Assembly (NCBI RefSeq): GCF_010448835.1
Contig: NZ_CP048409.1
Coordinates: 1,178,001-1,242,000, forward strand
Direction of reading: 5' to 3'
From: Draconibacterium halophilum
GTDB taxonomy: Bacteria; Bacteroidota; Bacteroidia; Bacteroidales; Prolixibacteraceae
DNA length: 64,000 nucleotides
The notes below the pieces were generated by a model. The model had not been told where the DNA came from. It searched no databases and saw only the letters and a program-made list of their open reading frames with translations. How positions within the stretch are numbered: position 1 is the stretch's first letter; each line of letters starts with the position of its first letter. Positions 35,124 to 45,085 of this stretch are shown here, piece after piece. The position numbers were made by a program, and so were the translations under genes.

Positions 35124-36399
35124 CTATTTTGATAAATCAGCACAAATCAGTTTATTATCGTTACGAATAAAAACATGTTTATTGGCAAATGCAGGGTGAG
35201 TCCAGGTTACGCCACGAGGCAATTGTTTTTTAGTGGGATCAATTAATTTAGCCCTGCTAATCTCGGTAAATCCTTCAGGCGATAATTCTGAAATTATTAA
35301 TTCTCCCTGCTCGTTAAACATCCATATTTTATCGTTGTGCTGAATAAAATGAATGTTTGCCCAACGGTTTCGTTTTACGGCGGTTTGATCTTCCCAAATC
35401 CTGTCGCCAGTATGAAAGTCGAGGCAACGTAACTCGCCATAACTATCCACTCCGTAAATGTATTCGCCTATAATTACCGGGGTATTCATTACACAATGTA
35501 AAGCATCGGTTTTACGCTCACTTTCACCACTGCGTTGCCATACTTTTTCGGCACTAGTGTAATCATCGCCTAATTTTACCAGCAACGAGCCACTGTAAAA
35601 AGCACTAACAAAGATATGATCGTTTGCTAATACCGGAGTGGCAATACTCATTCCTGAGCCGGTTTTCCAGGGAAAACGCCAATACACTTCGCCAGTCTTA
35701 GGATTTAATCCCGACAAACTGTGTTCGGTCCAGTTTACCACTACCTGTTTTCCATTTTTTTCGATAAATATTGGAGCCGAATATCCAGCTCTATCCTCTA
35801 AACTCCGCCAGATTTCTTTGCCTGTATTTTATTAAAGGCTACAATACATGCATTATTACTACCACTCACATGCACTATAATCATTTCGTCAACAATTAAA
35901 GGAGTAGCTGCAATTCCCCATATAGGCATAATAATTTCGTATTCGGTATTCAGGTCCTTATTCCAAATCACCTCTCCTGAAGCGGCATCAAAACAATAAA
36001 AATGCCCCATTGTTCCAAGCGAATAGGCTTTGCCATTATTAATAACTACCGAAGCTCTTGGGCCGGCAGGGTAGCCAACGCCGGAGTACACACAATCATA
36101 AGAAAATTCCCAAATCTTTTCTCCGTTTTTTTCATCCACACAAAGCACGCGTTCACGCTGATTTGGTTTTTCAATGCGGTCGCTTACATAAACTTTTCCA
36201 TTGGCAACAGTTGGCCCGAATAGCCCGGGCCAATTGATACTGACCATTTTACAGGAATTATTTCCGATTCAAACTTTTCGGTTATACCTGATTCATTCCA
36301 AACGCCATCGCGGTTAGGACCACGCCAATCCGGCCATTCCTGTGCCATAGCAGTTATTGTTGAAAAGAGAAGTGTCAGAAGTAGTAGTCGCTGTTTCAT
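35124..36399 (-). pseudogene. PQQ-like beta-propeller protein, broken by two frameshifts
   Basis: Three consecutive frames encode pieces of one secreted protein of about 425 residues. It starts at MKQRLLLLTLLFSTITAMAQ (signal peptide), then EWPDWRGPNRDGVWNESG, typical of PQQ-like (outer-membrane assembly BamB-like) propellers. The first break is at GGGCC (36213-36217), the second in an AAA run near 35817-35819. Adding one base at each restores …GYSGPTVANGKVYVSDR… and …AFNKIQAKEIWRSLEDRAG…. Later blades read LRCLDFHTGDRIWEDQ and VTWTHPAFANKHVFIRND. The family is widespread in planctomycetes and Bacteroidota with unclear roles. The clean repair suggests sequencing indels, not decay. Confidence 0.8.
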
Positions 36400-36403
36400 T
36401 CTG

Positions 36404-36493
36404 TTAAAATTGTTGATTTTTATAGTATAACATGGAACTCGCATCTATTTTTATTATCCTCTTGGGTGCAATTATTTTACATGCTCGTTTCAT
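36404..36493 (-). CDS. Putative conserved leader peptide upstream of the PQQ-like gene
   Basis: A 29-codon frame starting MKRACKIIAPKRIIKIDASS and ending in TAA 5 bases before the PQQ-like start at 36399. A related 34-codon frame (MKRTCKLVSLNKIIKTHASS) precedes the hybrid kinase at 51006. The shared pattern is MKR-x-CK-hydrophobic pair…IIK-x-x-ASS. Several differences between the two are synonymous (CGA/CGT, ATA/ATT, AGT/AGC), which suggests that the peptide is selected. No family is known to me. Both frames end at or just past the next gene's start, as expected for a translated leader or attenuator. Confidence 0.45.
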   Translation of the reverse strand: MKRACKIIAPKRIIKIDASSMLYYKNQQF

Positions 36494-36718
36494 CCGTATA
36501 AATTTTAATTTCTTGATGAATCTAAAAATTCAAATTTGACAGATGGAACCGCTCCATCCGTCGCTCTCACATCAAATTTATTCATTCTAGTTTTTGTAAT
36601 TTTTGAATGAAAAATTTCATGTTCGTTTCATTAAAATATATTTTTTGCAAAATTAGTTTTTATTCCACCTTCTAAAAGTAATAATCACAAGGAGATTGGT
36701 TTTTCAATGGAATTTAAA
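36494..36718. other. Intergenic region with a truncated leader copy
   Basis: No gene of normal size is visible. At 36617-36631 the minus strand reads ATGAAACGAACATGA, the same beginning as the two leader frames but stopping after MKRT. The remainder is AT-rich. Confidence 0.4.
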
Positions 36719-39700
36719 TCAAAAATGGTTAGCTACTATTTCCAATAGTCGATTTTTGTTAATAGGTTTCGAAATATACTCATCGCATCCAGCTATTATT
36801 GCCTTTTCCCGGTCGCCCGATTGTGCGTAAGCTGTTTGTGCCACTATAAATACTTGTTTATTGAATTCACGTATTTGTCGTGTTGCCTCGTAGCCGTCAA
36901 TACCGGGCATTTTAATATCCATTAGAACGATGTCTAGTTCTGAATTATTACGGCAGATTTCCACGGCTTCAATTCCTGTTTTGGCAATTAATAAAGTTTT
37001 TGCATATTCTTTAAGTATGGCGCTTAAATAGGTAATCGCAAATTCATCATCCTCAACAATGAGCATTTTTAATTCCATTTTTAGAGGTTGGTGTTCAGTA
37101 GAAGCGGGATTGCTCTCAGCTGTTTCGCTAGTAGAAGAATTAAAAGGAATGGTAAAATAAAATTGCGATCCTACTCCTTCTTCGCTTTCAAACCAGATTT
37201 TTCCACCTAGCATTTCAACATAAGCTTTGGAAATTGCCAGCCCTAAACCTGATCCTTGAAAAGCATGTGTATCCGAAATATCTGCTTGCACAAAACGGTT
37301 AAAAATAGCTTCTTGCCTGTTTTTCGGAATTCCAATTCCTGTATCTTTCACATAACACTGCAACTGATTATTTACTTTACTGCAGCCAATCTCAATGCTT
37401 CCCCTGTCGGTATATTTAATCGCATTTTTTATCAGGTTGGAAAGAATGGAATTAAATTTCTGTTTATCTGATTTTATCTGTTTTTCGTCATCCGTTAATA
37501 AATTCCGAAGCAAAAGCTTTAATCCTTTTGTTTCTGCCTCTACCTTAAAAAAGTTATAATGGGTTTCAATTTTTTCGGAAACATCCATTTCGTTTATGGA
37601 TAAATCCATTTGGCCGGTCTCAATCTTTGAAATATCAATTATATCGTTTATCGTATTAAGCATGCGGTCTCCACTTCTTTTTATTATTTCAATAAACTTT
37701 TGCTGTTCTTTGCCTGAAAGATTAGGCTCTTGAAGCAGACTGGTAAACCCAAGAATCCCGTTCATTGGTGTTCGGATTTCGTGACTCATATTCGCCAAAA
37801 ATGCTGATTTTAAGCGGTCGGCTTCTTCCGCTTTTTCTTTGGCATCAATTAATTCTACTTCTGCTTGCTTACGGTCTGTTATATCAGATAAAATACTCAG
37901 GTTAAAATCTTTTTTAATCCGAACCGCGCTGTATAGTGCGGTTTTCTTTATGCCTTCCGGAGTAATAAATTCAAATTCACCGCTGTCTCTGCCGTTCTTT
38001 AAATAGTTATTGTATTTTTTTGATGCTCCACTTTTTTCAATGGTATGCAATTCACCCACCTTCATTTTTAGCAAATCTTCTTTTGCATACCCTAGCAGTA
38101 ATGCAGCAGCATCATTTGCTGAAATATAATTTCCCTGATTGTTGGAAACGACTATGGCATTGATACTATTTTCAAATATTGCTTTTAAAAATGATTCACT
38201 TTCCTTTAATTCCTGTTCTGCCTTTTTTTGTTGTGTGATTTCTTTAAAAGTACAGTACGTTTGTTTGAAATTCCCTTTGTCGTCATAACCGATACATCCT
38301 TCGAAAGAGACGGTAATTTCGGCATCGTCGCTTCGCACCATGTTAAATTCAACACCACCTATAGTTCCTTTCTTTTTAAATTGTTTGAAGTTTCTACGAA
38401 AATGTTCCCTGTAATCGTGAGCAAGAAAATTGCCGAACCATTTGCCAACAACTTCCTCTTTTGTATAGTCTAGTGTTTTTAACCACTGAGGATTAACATC
38501 TTTTATTTCTCCGTTAATGTTTAACGATTGATAAGCAAGAGGAGCATTTTGATACAATGCACGGTATTTCTCCTCACTTTCGGCTAACTGCTGTTCTGCC
38601 TTTTTTCTTTCGGTAATATCTTCTCCGGAACTCAATAATCCGGTAATATTTCCGTTTTTATCCACCAAGGTATTGTTGTACCATAAAATAGTACGAATTT
38701 CACCGGATCTTGTAACAACAGCCGATTCATAACGTTCTACTCTGCTTAATTCACCTGCTATTATTTGTTTAAAAACTCCTTTAATTTCTTTTATATCATT
38801 TTTGGGGAGACAAGTTGTAAACCAGTTTTCACCTATCAATTCCTGGTTTTTAAAGCCCAATAGTTTATGGCCACTTTCATTTAGGATTAAAATATTTCCT
38901 TTAATATCGAGGGATAAAATAACTTCAGATGAAATATTTAAATAGCGTTCAGCGGTTTCTTTGCTATCGCGTAATTCTTTTTCGCTGGCTTTTAGCTGTT
39001 GGTTTGCTGCCTTCAATTGTTGTTCGCCTGCCTGTAATTGTTGAACTGTAGCCTGCAATTGTTGCTCGTTAGCGACTAACTGCTGATTCGCAGCTCTTAG
39101 CTGTTGTTCATTGGCTTCCATCTGTTGAAATGCTGCCCGCAGTTGTTGTTCACTTGCTAATAATTGTTGATTGGATGCTTTCAATTCTTGCTCGCGGGCC
39201 TGTAATTGTTGATTCTGTGCTTTTAATTGTTCTTCTGCTTCCTTTTTTTCGGTAATGTCGTTTAACGTTATAATTAAACTGCCTGGGATAAATTGCGCAT
39301 AAATCTCACAAATTTTTACTGTTCCATTTTTACAATGTATCTCGTATTCTCCGGTGTTAACTGACATTGAATGTTTTCGGGCGATCTCCAATTTAGGTTT
39401 CCAGCGCTCAATTACTTTGTTGCGATATTCCGGATTTGGGTAGGCCATTTCGTACCACTCTTCCGATGTTTTCGGATTATGCCCAAATAACTCCAACGCA
39501 TTCTTGCTCCAATACAAAATATTTTGATCCTTTTCATCAACTACTGCAACCGGGAATGGACTATTGTCAACTACTAATTTGAATTTTTCCTCTGCTTTTT
39601 TCCGTTCAGTAATGTCCTGAAAAGAACCAAATAACCTTACAATTTTCCCATTTTTATCGTGTTCTGCAAATCCACGTGCAGTGCAATTCGCATTAGTTCC

Positions 39701-40798
39701 GTCGCCGCGTATTATCACCAGATCAACTTTATAAGGTTGGCCGGAGTCAATTGTTCCTTTTACTTTCTGGTCCAGCAAGTTCATGCTTTCGGGAGTATAA
39801 AGCTTAGGGTGCTCTGCGTAAGACGGTGCTCCTTTTTGAGGATCTATTTTGAATATGCGAAACAATTCATCTGACCAGGTAACAGTATCTGATTTCATGT
39901 CCCATTCCCAGCTACCAAAATGTGCTAATTCTTCCGTTCGTTTTAGTTTGGCATTTTTATTTTTAAGATTTTTTTCGGCTTTTTTTCGCGAAGTAATATC
40001 CTGAAAAGTGCCATGTAAACGCACACATTTACCCGCTTTTAGTTCAGGTTTCCCAATGGCATGTACCCACAATGTATTGCCTTTTGCAGTTACAAATTGC
40101 GACTCTATTTCATATTGAATTCCTTCTTGAATGGCTTTCTCGATTGCTTTTTCCATCCGTTTTTTTGATTCTCCGGGAAAGAACCCAATCGCTTCCTCAA
40201 GCGTTGGCAGATAATCTTCGGCAACTTCATGTATTTTTTTGGTGCTTTGCGTCCAGTAAACCGTGTTGTTTTCCAAATTAATCTCCCAGCCACCAACGCG
40301 TGCCATTTCCCCGGTATCGTTTAAAACTTCCAGATTTTTAGCTAAATTCTCCTCTGCTTTCACCAGTTGTTCATTTCTTTCAATTTCGCCACACAAGTGT
40401 TTAATTTTTACAGGTAAAATATCAATAAAATTGGGCTCTTTCACCATGTAATCCCAAACGCCGAGCTTCATCATTTCAACGGCAATTTTTTCGTCGCCAT
40501 AACCGGTAATTACAATTATTGGAGGAATTTTGTGGTAGTTCTCAATCAATTTATTTGTTAACTCCTTGCCCGTCATATCAGGCAATTTAAAATCAATTAA
40601 AAGTATTTCATTTTTATTACCAGTGGTTTTAGCCAATGCTTCTTTTCCGGTTATTGCTCCTTCGGTTTCATAACCTTCTTTTCGAAGTTTTTTTTGAATT
40701 AAGCGGTTCAATCCATCATCGTCTTCAATAACAATGATTTTAAAATTTTGACCTTTATTTGCTTTGGTTGATTCCGGATGTTTGTCGCTAATCATCAT
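36719..40798 (-). CDS. Hybrid histidine kinase: REC-PAS(6)-HisKA-HATPase-REC
   Basis: A 1359-residue soluble kinase with no membrane segment. An N-terminal receiver (about residues 19-137, acceptor Asp 69 in LLIDFKLPDMTGKEL) is followed by six PAS repeats, each closed by an ITERKKAE-like linker. A striking coiled coil of 12 perfect heptads (A-x-x-Q-Q-L-x, residues 527-610) lies between PAS 3 and PAS 4. The phosphoacceptor His (about 1006) is in FLANMSHEIRTPMNGILGF, the ATPase N and G boxes are NLIKNAIKY and GSGLGLAISKAY, and a C-terminal receiver holds Asp 1294 in VLMDIKMPGIDGYEA. It overlaps the upstream kinase gene by 4 bases (ATGA), so translation is coupled. The signal is unknown; PAS domains suggest small-molecule or redox sensing. 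Confidence 0.92.
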   Translation of the reverse strand: MMISDKHPESTKANKGQNFKIIVIEDDDGLNRLIQKKLRKEGYETEGAITGKEALAKTTGNKNEILLIDFKLPDMTGKELTNKLIENYHKIPPIIVITGYGDEKIAVEMMKLGVWDYMVKEPNFIDILPVKIKHLCGEIERNEQLVKAEENLAKNLEVLNDTGEMARVGGWEINLENNTVYWTQSTKKIHEVAEDYLPTLEEAIGFFPGESKKRMEKAIEKAIQEGIQYEIESQFVTAKGNTLWVHAIGKPELKAGKCVRLHGTFQDITSRKKAEKNLKNKNAKLKRTEELAHFGSWEWDMKSDTVTWSDELFRIFKIDPQKGAPSYAEHPKLYTPESMNLLDQKVKGTIDSGQPYKVDLVIIRGDGTNANCTARGFAEHDKNGKIVRLFGSFQDITERKKAEEKFKLVVDNSPFPVAVVDEKDQNILYWSKNALELFGHNPKTSEEWYEMAYPNPEYRNKVIERWKPKLEIARKHSMSVNTGEYEIHCKNGTVKICEIYAQFIPGSLIITLNDITEKKEAEEQLKAQNQQLQAREQELKASNQQLLASEQQLRAAFQQMEANEQQLRAANQQLVANEQQLQATVQQLQAGEQQLKAANQQLKASEKELRDSKETAERYLNISSEVILSLDIKGNILILNESGHKLLGFKNQELIGENWFTTCLPKNDIKEIKGVFKQIIAGELSRVERYESAVVTRSGEIRTILWYNNTLVDKNGNITGLLSSGEDITERKKAEQQLAESEEKYRALYQNAPLAYQSLNINGEIKDVNPQWLKTLDYTKEEVVGKWFGNFLAHDYREHFRRNFKQFKKKGTIGGVEFNMVRSDDAEITVSFEGCIGYDDKGNFKQTYCTFKEITQQKKAEQELKESESFLKAIFENSINAIVVSNNQGNYISANDAAALLLGYAKEDLLKMKVGELHTIEKSGASKKYNNYLKNGRDSGEFEFITPEGIKKTALYSAVRIKKDFNLSILSDITDRKQAEVELIDAKEKAEEADRLKSAFLANMSHEIRTPMNGILGFTSLLQEPNLSGKEQQKFIEIIKRSGDRMLNTINDIIDISKIETGQMDLSINEMDVSEKIETHYNFFKVEAETKGLKLLLRNLLTDDEKQIKSDKQKFNSILSNLIKNAIKYTDRGSIEIGCSKVNNQLQCYVKDTGIGIPKNRQEAIFNRFVQADISDTHAFQGSGLGLAISKAYVEMLGGKIWFESEEGVGSQFYFTIPFNSSTSETAESNPASTEHQPLKMELKMLIVEDDEFAITYLSAILKEYAKTLLIAKTGIEAVEICRNNSELDIVLMDIKMPGIDGYEATRQIREFNKQVFIVAQTAYAQSGDREKAIIAGCDEYISKPINKNRLLEIVANHF

Positions 40799-43700
40799 TG
40801 TTCTGGGTTTAATAAGATTTTTATTTTTTCAAATAATCGATCCTTCTTTATTGGCTTGGTTACATAATCGTTACATCCTGCTTTTATTGTAGCGGCACGG
40901 TCGCCCACCATCGCAAAGGCAGTTTGTGCAATTATTATTACATCGGTATTAAATTCTCTAATTCGCTGGGTGGCTTCGTAGCCGTTTAACAGCGGCATTT
41001 TTATATCCATTAATATCAGGTTAATATCTGGATTTTCCCGACAAAGATCAACTGCTTCAATACCCGTTTGTGCATGGATAATTTCGCCGGCAATAGCTTT
41101 TAACAAAATAGACAAGTGTTGAAAGCTGACTTCATCGTCCTCAGCAATCAGTATTTTTAGTTTCTTATTTAATAATGGTGCAGGTTTTATTGAATCTTTA
41201 ATAGAATTATTGCTCTTTTTGTTTTCAGAATTTTGGAATGGAATTGTAAAACAGAATGTTGATCCAACTCCTTTTTCCGACTCTACCCATAACTTACCAC
41301 CCATCATTTCTGCATACGCTTTTGAAATGGCAAGACCTAAGCCTGAGCCCTCAAAAGCACGTGAATCGGTGATGTCGGCCTGGACAAAACGATCGAAAAT
41401 AGCTTCTTGTCTGTTTTCAGGAATGCCAATTCCTGAATCTTTTACATAGCATTCGATGTACTCATCCTTTTTAATACAACCAATTTCAATAAATCCAGTA
41501 TTGGTAAATTTTATAGCATTTTTAATCAAGTTGGTGAGTATTGAATTAAACTTCTGTAAGTCATTATTGATACGGTTGTTGTCTGGTAATAAACTGGTTA
41601 ATATCAACTTAATTCCTTTCTTTTCTGCTTCTGGTTGAAAGAATTGAAAATGTGATTCTAACTCTTTGCCGATGTTAAATTCCTCGACAGAAAGTTTTAC
41701 CTGTCCGGTTTCAATACGCGAAATATCAATTAAGTCGTTCACTGTTGTTAACATCCGATCTCCGCTTTTTTGAATGATTTCAATAAACTCTTGCCGTTGT
41801 TTTCCTGAAAGTTCAGGTTCTAAAAGTAAATTGGTAAACCCAAGGATGCCGTTCATCGGAGTCCTTATTTCATGACTCATATTGGCCAAAAAGGCAGATT
41901 TTAAATGGTCGGCTTCTACGGCTTTTTCTTTGGCTGAAATGAGTTCTTTTTCATACTTTTTAAGAGAAGTGATATCGGTTAAAAGAACAGCAAAGAACTT
42001 CGGTTTTGGTTGAAAGGCACTTATCAGATAGTATTTATCAATTTCTTTATCGTGATACTCAAATTGTTTATTCTTGCCGGTTTGGGCTATATCATTAAAA
42101 AGGGAAATCCATTTGGGATCGGTTTCCGGAAGTGCAGTATAAACATTTTGCCCAATAAGTTTTGAAATATTTCTTTTCGTAATTTTTTCATAGGCGGGGC
42201 TAACCTTAACAAATTTAAATCCAATGGGCTCTTCATTTTTGTTGTATATCATTTTATGCAAGGCAAACCCCTGGTGCATATTTTCGAAAAGTAACCTGAA
42301 GTCCTGTTCGTTTCTTTCGGCCAGTGCTTTTGCTTTTTTAATATCTTCGATATATTTTACACGTTCCGAAATGTTACGCATAATACCCAGGTTTCCAATC
42401 CAATCGCCATTGGCGTTTTTCAACTTTGCTCCAAAGCTTTCGCCGGGAAAAACCTTATTCTGTTTATCTCTATAGTACGTTGTAAAGAAATTCGTATCGC
42501 TTATTGAATTTTCTCCAAATAATTCAGAACCTGAATCTTTGTATTTATCCTCATCGGCATAAAATATTTTGGTGCTTTTTCCAATTACCTTTTTGGGATT
42601 GTAACCAAATGTTTTTTCAATTCCATTGTTGGCGTGTGTAATTTTTCGTGATGGGTCGGTGAGAACAACGCCATCTTCAATGGCGTTAAACATGGTTTCA
42701 AACAGCAATTTCTGTTCAATAAGCTGCTTCTCTGTTATTTTGTAGTCTGTAATATCCTGAACTATTCCATATAAATCAGTCACCTCTCCTTTGTTGTTTT
42801 TTACGGAGAAGCCCTTTGTTCGTATCCATATTGTGTTTCCATTGTTATGCACTACTCTCACCTGAATGTCATAACTAACTGCTTCATTTATTAACCTTTC
42901 TACGGAATGGTTATATAAACTCCAATCATCAGGGTGAATGTAATTTTTTTGTTCAATAAACTCTGGCTCTCCTTTTTCTTTGGGAATGCCAAACATCCTG
43001 AAAACTTCATCCGTCCATTTGGGGAGTTGTGTTTTAATGTTAAAGCTCCAATATCCTAGTTTTGCAATATTTTGAGCCAACGAAAGCTGAGAATTTAAGT
43101 TCAGCAGTTGTTTTTCAGCTTCCTTTCTGGCCGATATATCTTCTCCCGAACTTAGTGTTCCAATTATACAATCATTTTCGTCTTTCAGAATTGTATTGTG
43201 CCACAGCATTGTCTTTATTGCGCCCGAACTTGATATGATTTCTGATTCGACGGTTGAAAAATTTGCAATGTCACCTGATATCATTTTCTGAAACTCGTAG
43301 GACACTTTTTTTCTTGATTGTTCAGGAATACAGGTAGTAATCCAATTTTTTCCAGGCAATTCTCCTTTTTTATACTCCAGTAATTCCCTTCCACTGTCGT
43401 TTAATAAGGTAATTTCGCCCTTTGTATTGAGCGTTAAAATAATTTCGGCGGCTACGTTTAAATATTTTTCTGTTCTTTCTTTGTTTGCTATAAGTTGCTG
43501 TTCATTTTTTCGTAGCTGTTCAATGGTATTTTTTAATTCCTGTTCGCTTGCCTGCAATTGTTTATTCGATGCTTTTAACTGCAGTTCGTTGGCCTTTAAT
43601 TGTTGGTAGGCGGCTTGTAAATCCTGTTCGTTTTTCCGAAGCGTTTTTTCTGCTTTTTTTCGGTTTGTTACATCCCGAATACTGCCTACAATTTTTATTG

Positions 43701-44475
43701 GCTTTCCCAATTCGTCAAATACAATTTTTGACGAAAATGAAGCTGTAATGATTGAGCCATCTTTGTTTATCAGTTCTAACTCATAATTAGATATTTCACC
43801 CTTTTGCTGAAGTTGGTCTAAAAAATGATTTCTTTTTTCAGGTATTTTGTACAAAGGGAGAATGTTTTGCCCAATTAAATCTTCTCTTACAATTTGACCT
43901 TTGGATAGAATTTTTACTGAAGGACTAACTTCCAGAATCGTACCATCTAAAGTGGATTCATAATAGGTGTCCTGTATATTCTCAAAAATGTCCTTGTAGC
44001 TTCGTTCGTTAATTTTTAGTCGATGTTCATTTGCTATATCGTTACAAATCCTTTTTATTTTTTCAGTAAAAACATCAATAAAGTCTGCTTCCTTAATAAT
44101 GTAATCTCGTGCACCCAGCTTCATCATTTCTACCGCTATTTTTTCATCGCCAAAACCGGTCATGGTAATAAAATGGGGTGTTGTACGGAATTTATTCGTT
44201 ATTTTTTCAATGAGTTCCTTACCGGTCATATCCGGCAATTTGTAATCAATTAGAAGAACTTCGTTCTCCTTCCCTGTGGTTTTAGAGAGTGCTTCGTTTC
44301 CATTTTCAGCCCAATCAACCTGGAAATCCTCCCGTTTGAGTCTTTTTCGAATTAAAAAATTCAATCCTTCATCGTCATCAATTACAATTATTTTAAATGA
44401 ATTTATTTTGGGCTGGCCTTTTAGATTTTTTTCTGTCATGGATATTGAAATAAATGAAATTGAGAAGAAGCGCAA
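40795..44475 (-). CDS. Hybrid histidine kinase: REC-PAS(5)-HisKA-HATPase-REC
   Basis: Up to 1226 residues; a start at MTEKNLKGQPKIN (44439) is as likely as the longer one, since the first 12 residues look non-conserved. The receiver (LLIDYKLPDMTGKELIEKIT) is a close paralogue of that in the next kinase. Five PAS domains follow, with a shorter Q-rich heptad coiled coil of about seven units (near 43495-43635). The kinase core has NMSHEIRTPMNGILGFTNLL (His about 867), NLIKNAIKFTN and GSGLGLAISKAYAEMMGG, and a C-terminal receiver ends the protein (LILMDIKMPLLNGYEA). It is the upstream member of a translationally coupled pair. The extra input receiver means that another kinase may phosphorylate it. 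Confidence 0.9.
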   Translation of the reverse strand: MRFFSISFISISMTEKNLKGQPKINSFKIIVIDDDEGLNFLIRKRLKREDFQVDWAENGNEALSKTTGKENEVLLIDYKLPDMTGKELIEKITNKFRTTPHFITMTGFGDEKIAVEMMKLGARDYIIKEADFIDVFTEKIKRICNDIANEHRLKINERSYKDIFENIQDTYYESTLDGTILEVSPSVKILSKGQIVREDLIGQNILPLYKIPEKRNHFLDQLQQKGEISNYELELINKDGSIITASFSSKIVFDELGKPIKIVGSIRDVTNRKKAEKTLRKNEQDLQAAYQQLKANELQLKASNKQLQASEQELKNTIEQLRKNEQQLIANKERTEKYLNVAAEIILTLNTKGEITLLNDSGRELLEYKKGELPGKNWITTCIPEQSRKKVSYEFQKMISGDIANFSTVESEIISSSGAIKTMLWHNTILKDENDCIIGTLSSGEDISARKEAEKQLLNLNSQLSLAQNIAKLGYWSFNIKTQLPKWTDEVFRMFGIPKEKGEPEFIEQKNYIHPDDWSLYNHSVERLINEAVSYDIQVRVVHNNGNTIWIRTKGFSVKNNKGEVTDLYGIVQDITDYKITEKQLIEQKLLFETMFNAIEDGVVLTDPSRKITHANNGIEKTFGYNPKKVIGKSTKIFYADEDKYKDSGSELFGENSISDTNFFTTYYRDKQNKVFPGESFGAKLKNANGDWIGNLGIMRNISERVKYIEDIKKAKALAERNEQDFRLLFENMHQGFALHKMIYNKNEEPIGFKFVKVSPAYEKITKRNISKLIGQNVYTALPETDPKWISLFNDIAQTGKNKQFEYHDKEIDKYYLISAFQPKPKFFAVLLTDITSLKKYEKELISAKEKAVEADHLKSAFLANMSHEIRTPMNGILGFTNLLLEPELSGKQRQEFIEIIQKSGDRMLTTVNDLIDISRIETGQVKLSVEEFNIGKELESHFQFFQPEAEKKGIKLILTSLLPDNNRINNDLQKFNSILTNLIKNAIKFTNTGFIEIGCIKKDEYIECYVKDSGIGIPENRQEAIFDRFVQADITDSRAFEGSGLGLAISKAYAEMMGGKLWVESEKGVGSTFCFTIPFQNSENKKSNNSIKDSIKPAPLLNKKLKILIAEDDEVSFQHLSILLKAIAGEIIHAQTGIEAVDLCRENPDINLILMDIKMPLLNGYEATQRIREFNTDVIIIAQTAFAMVGDRAATIKAGCNDYVTKPIKKDRLFEKIKILLNPEQ

Positions 44476-44526
44476 AACTTATTTGGGGCAACTTAAAGAA
44501 AGTAACACTAGGTGAATACACAAAAA

Positions 44527-44967
44527 TTAATCTTTTATTTCCGGCAACTCTACTATTAGAAGAAATAATCCCAATTGCCGTATGGCATCCACAAATTTGT
44601 CGTAATCGATAGGTTTTGCGATGTAATTACTACAACCCAGTTCGTGGCAATTATCTATCTCGCGCGGATCGTCGGTTGTTGTAATCATTATTACGGGCAT
44701 TTTTTTCAATTTAGGATCCTGTTTCACCTGGCGTAAAACTTCAATACCATCAACCTTTGGCATTTTAATATCCAATAACAACAACGATGGAATACTATCC
44801 TTGTATTCCTCTTTTTTTTTGGCTTGATTCAAAAAATCAAGTGTCTCCTGCCCATCTTTAAAATGAATAATTTTGTTTAACAAGCCCGAACGTTTTAAAT
44901 TTCGTTTAATAAGCGTGGCATGTCCTTCATCGTCCTCAGCAAGAAGTATAGTGAGTTCTTTATTCAT
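44527..44967 (-). CDS. Stand-alone response regulator (Rcp1-like receiver)
   Basis: A 146-residue single receiver domain with no output domain. The acidic pair is in ILLAEDDEGHATLIKRNLKR, the acceptor Asp in LLLLDIKMPKVDGIEVLRQV, the Thr switch in VIMITTTDDPREID and the Lys in NYIAKPIDYDKF. The EDDEGHATLIKRNLK start and the loop with D-GQETLDFL are like Rcp1-type regulators that partner phytochrome and PAS kinases. It lies next to the PAS kinase 45086-46419, its probable partner, and would pass phosphate on or act as a sink. Confidence 0.92.
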   Translation of the reverse strand: MNKELTILLAEDDEGHATLIKRNLKRSGLLNKIIHFKDGQETLDFLNQAKKKEEYKDSIPSLLLLDIKMPKVDGIEVLRQVKQDPKLKKMPVIMITTTDDPREIDNCHELGCSNYIAKPIDYDKFVDAIRQLGLFLLIVELPEIKD

Positions 44968-45085
44968 GAGTAATTTCTGTTATATATTTTTCTATAAAGT
45001 TAAACTTTGCAATGCGATTGAAGATGCCATTTTTATGCGAAACTATTTTTAATGTAATCGGGTTAAACACTCGTTTAGCTTACAT

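Noticed and set aside
36445..36720. Possible riboswitch in the region upstream of the PQQ-like gene
   Set aside because: No conserved aptamer features were recognised; the leader-peptide reading explains the conservation better.
38969..39220. CRISPR-like array in the kinase gene
   Set aside because: The 21-base periodicity is in-frame heptad coding without spacers.
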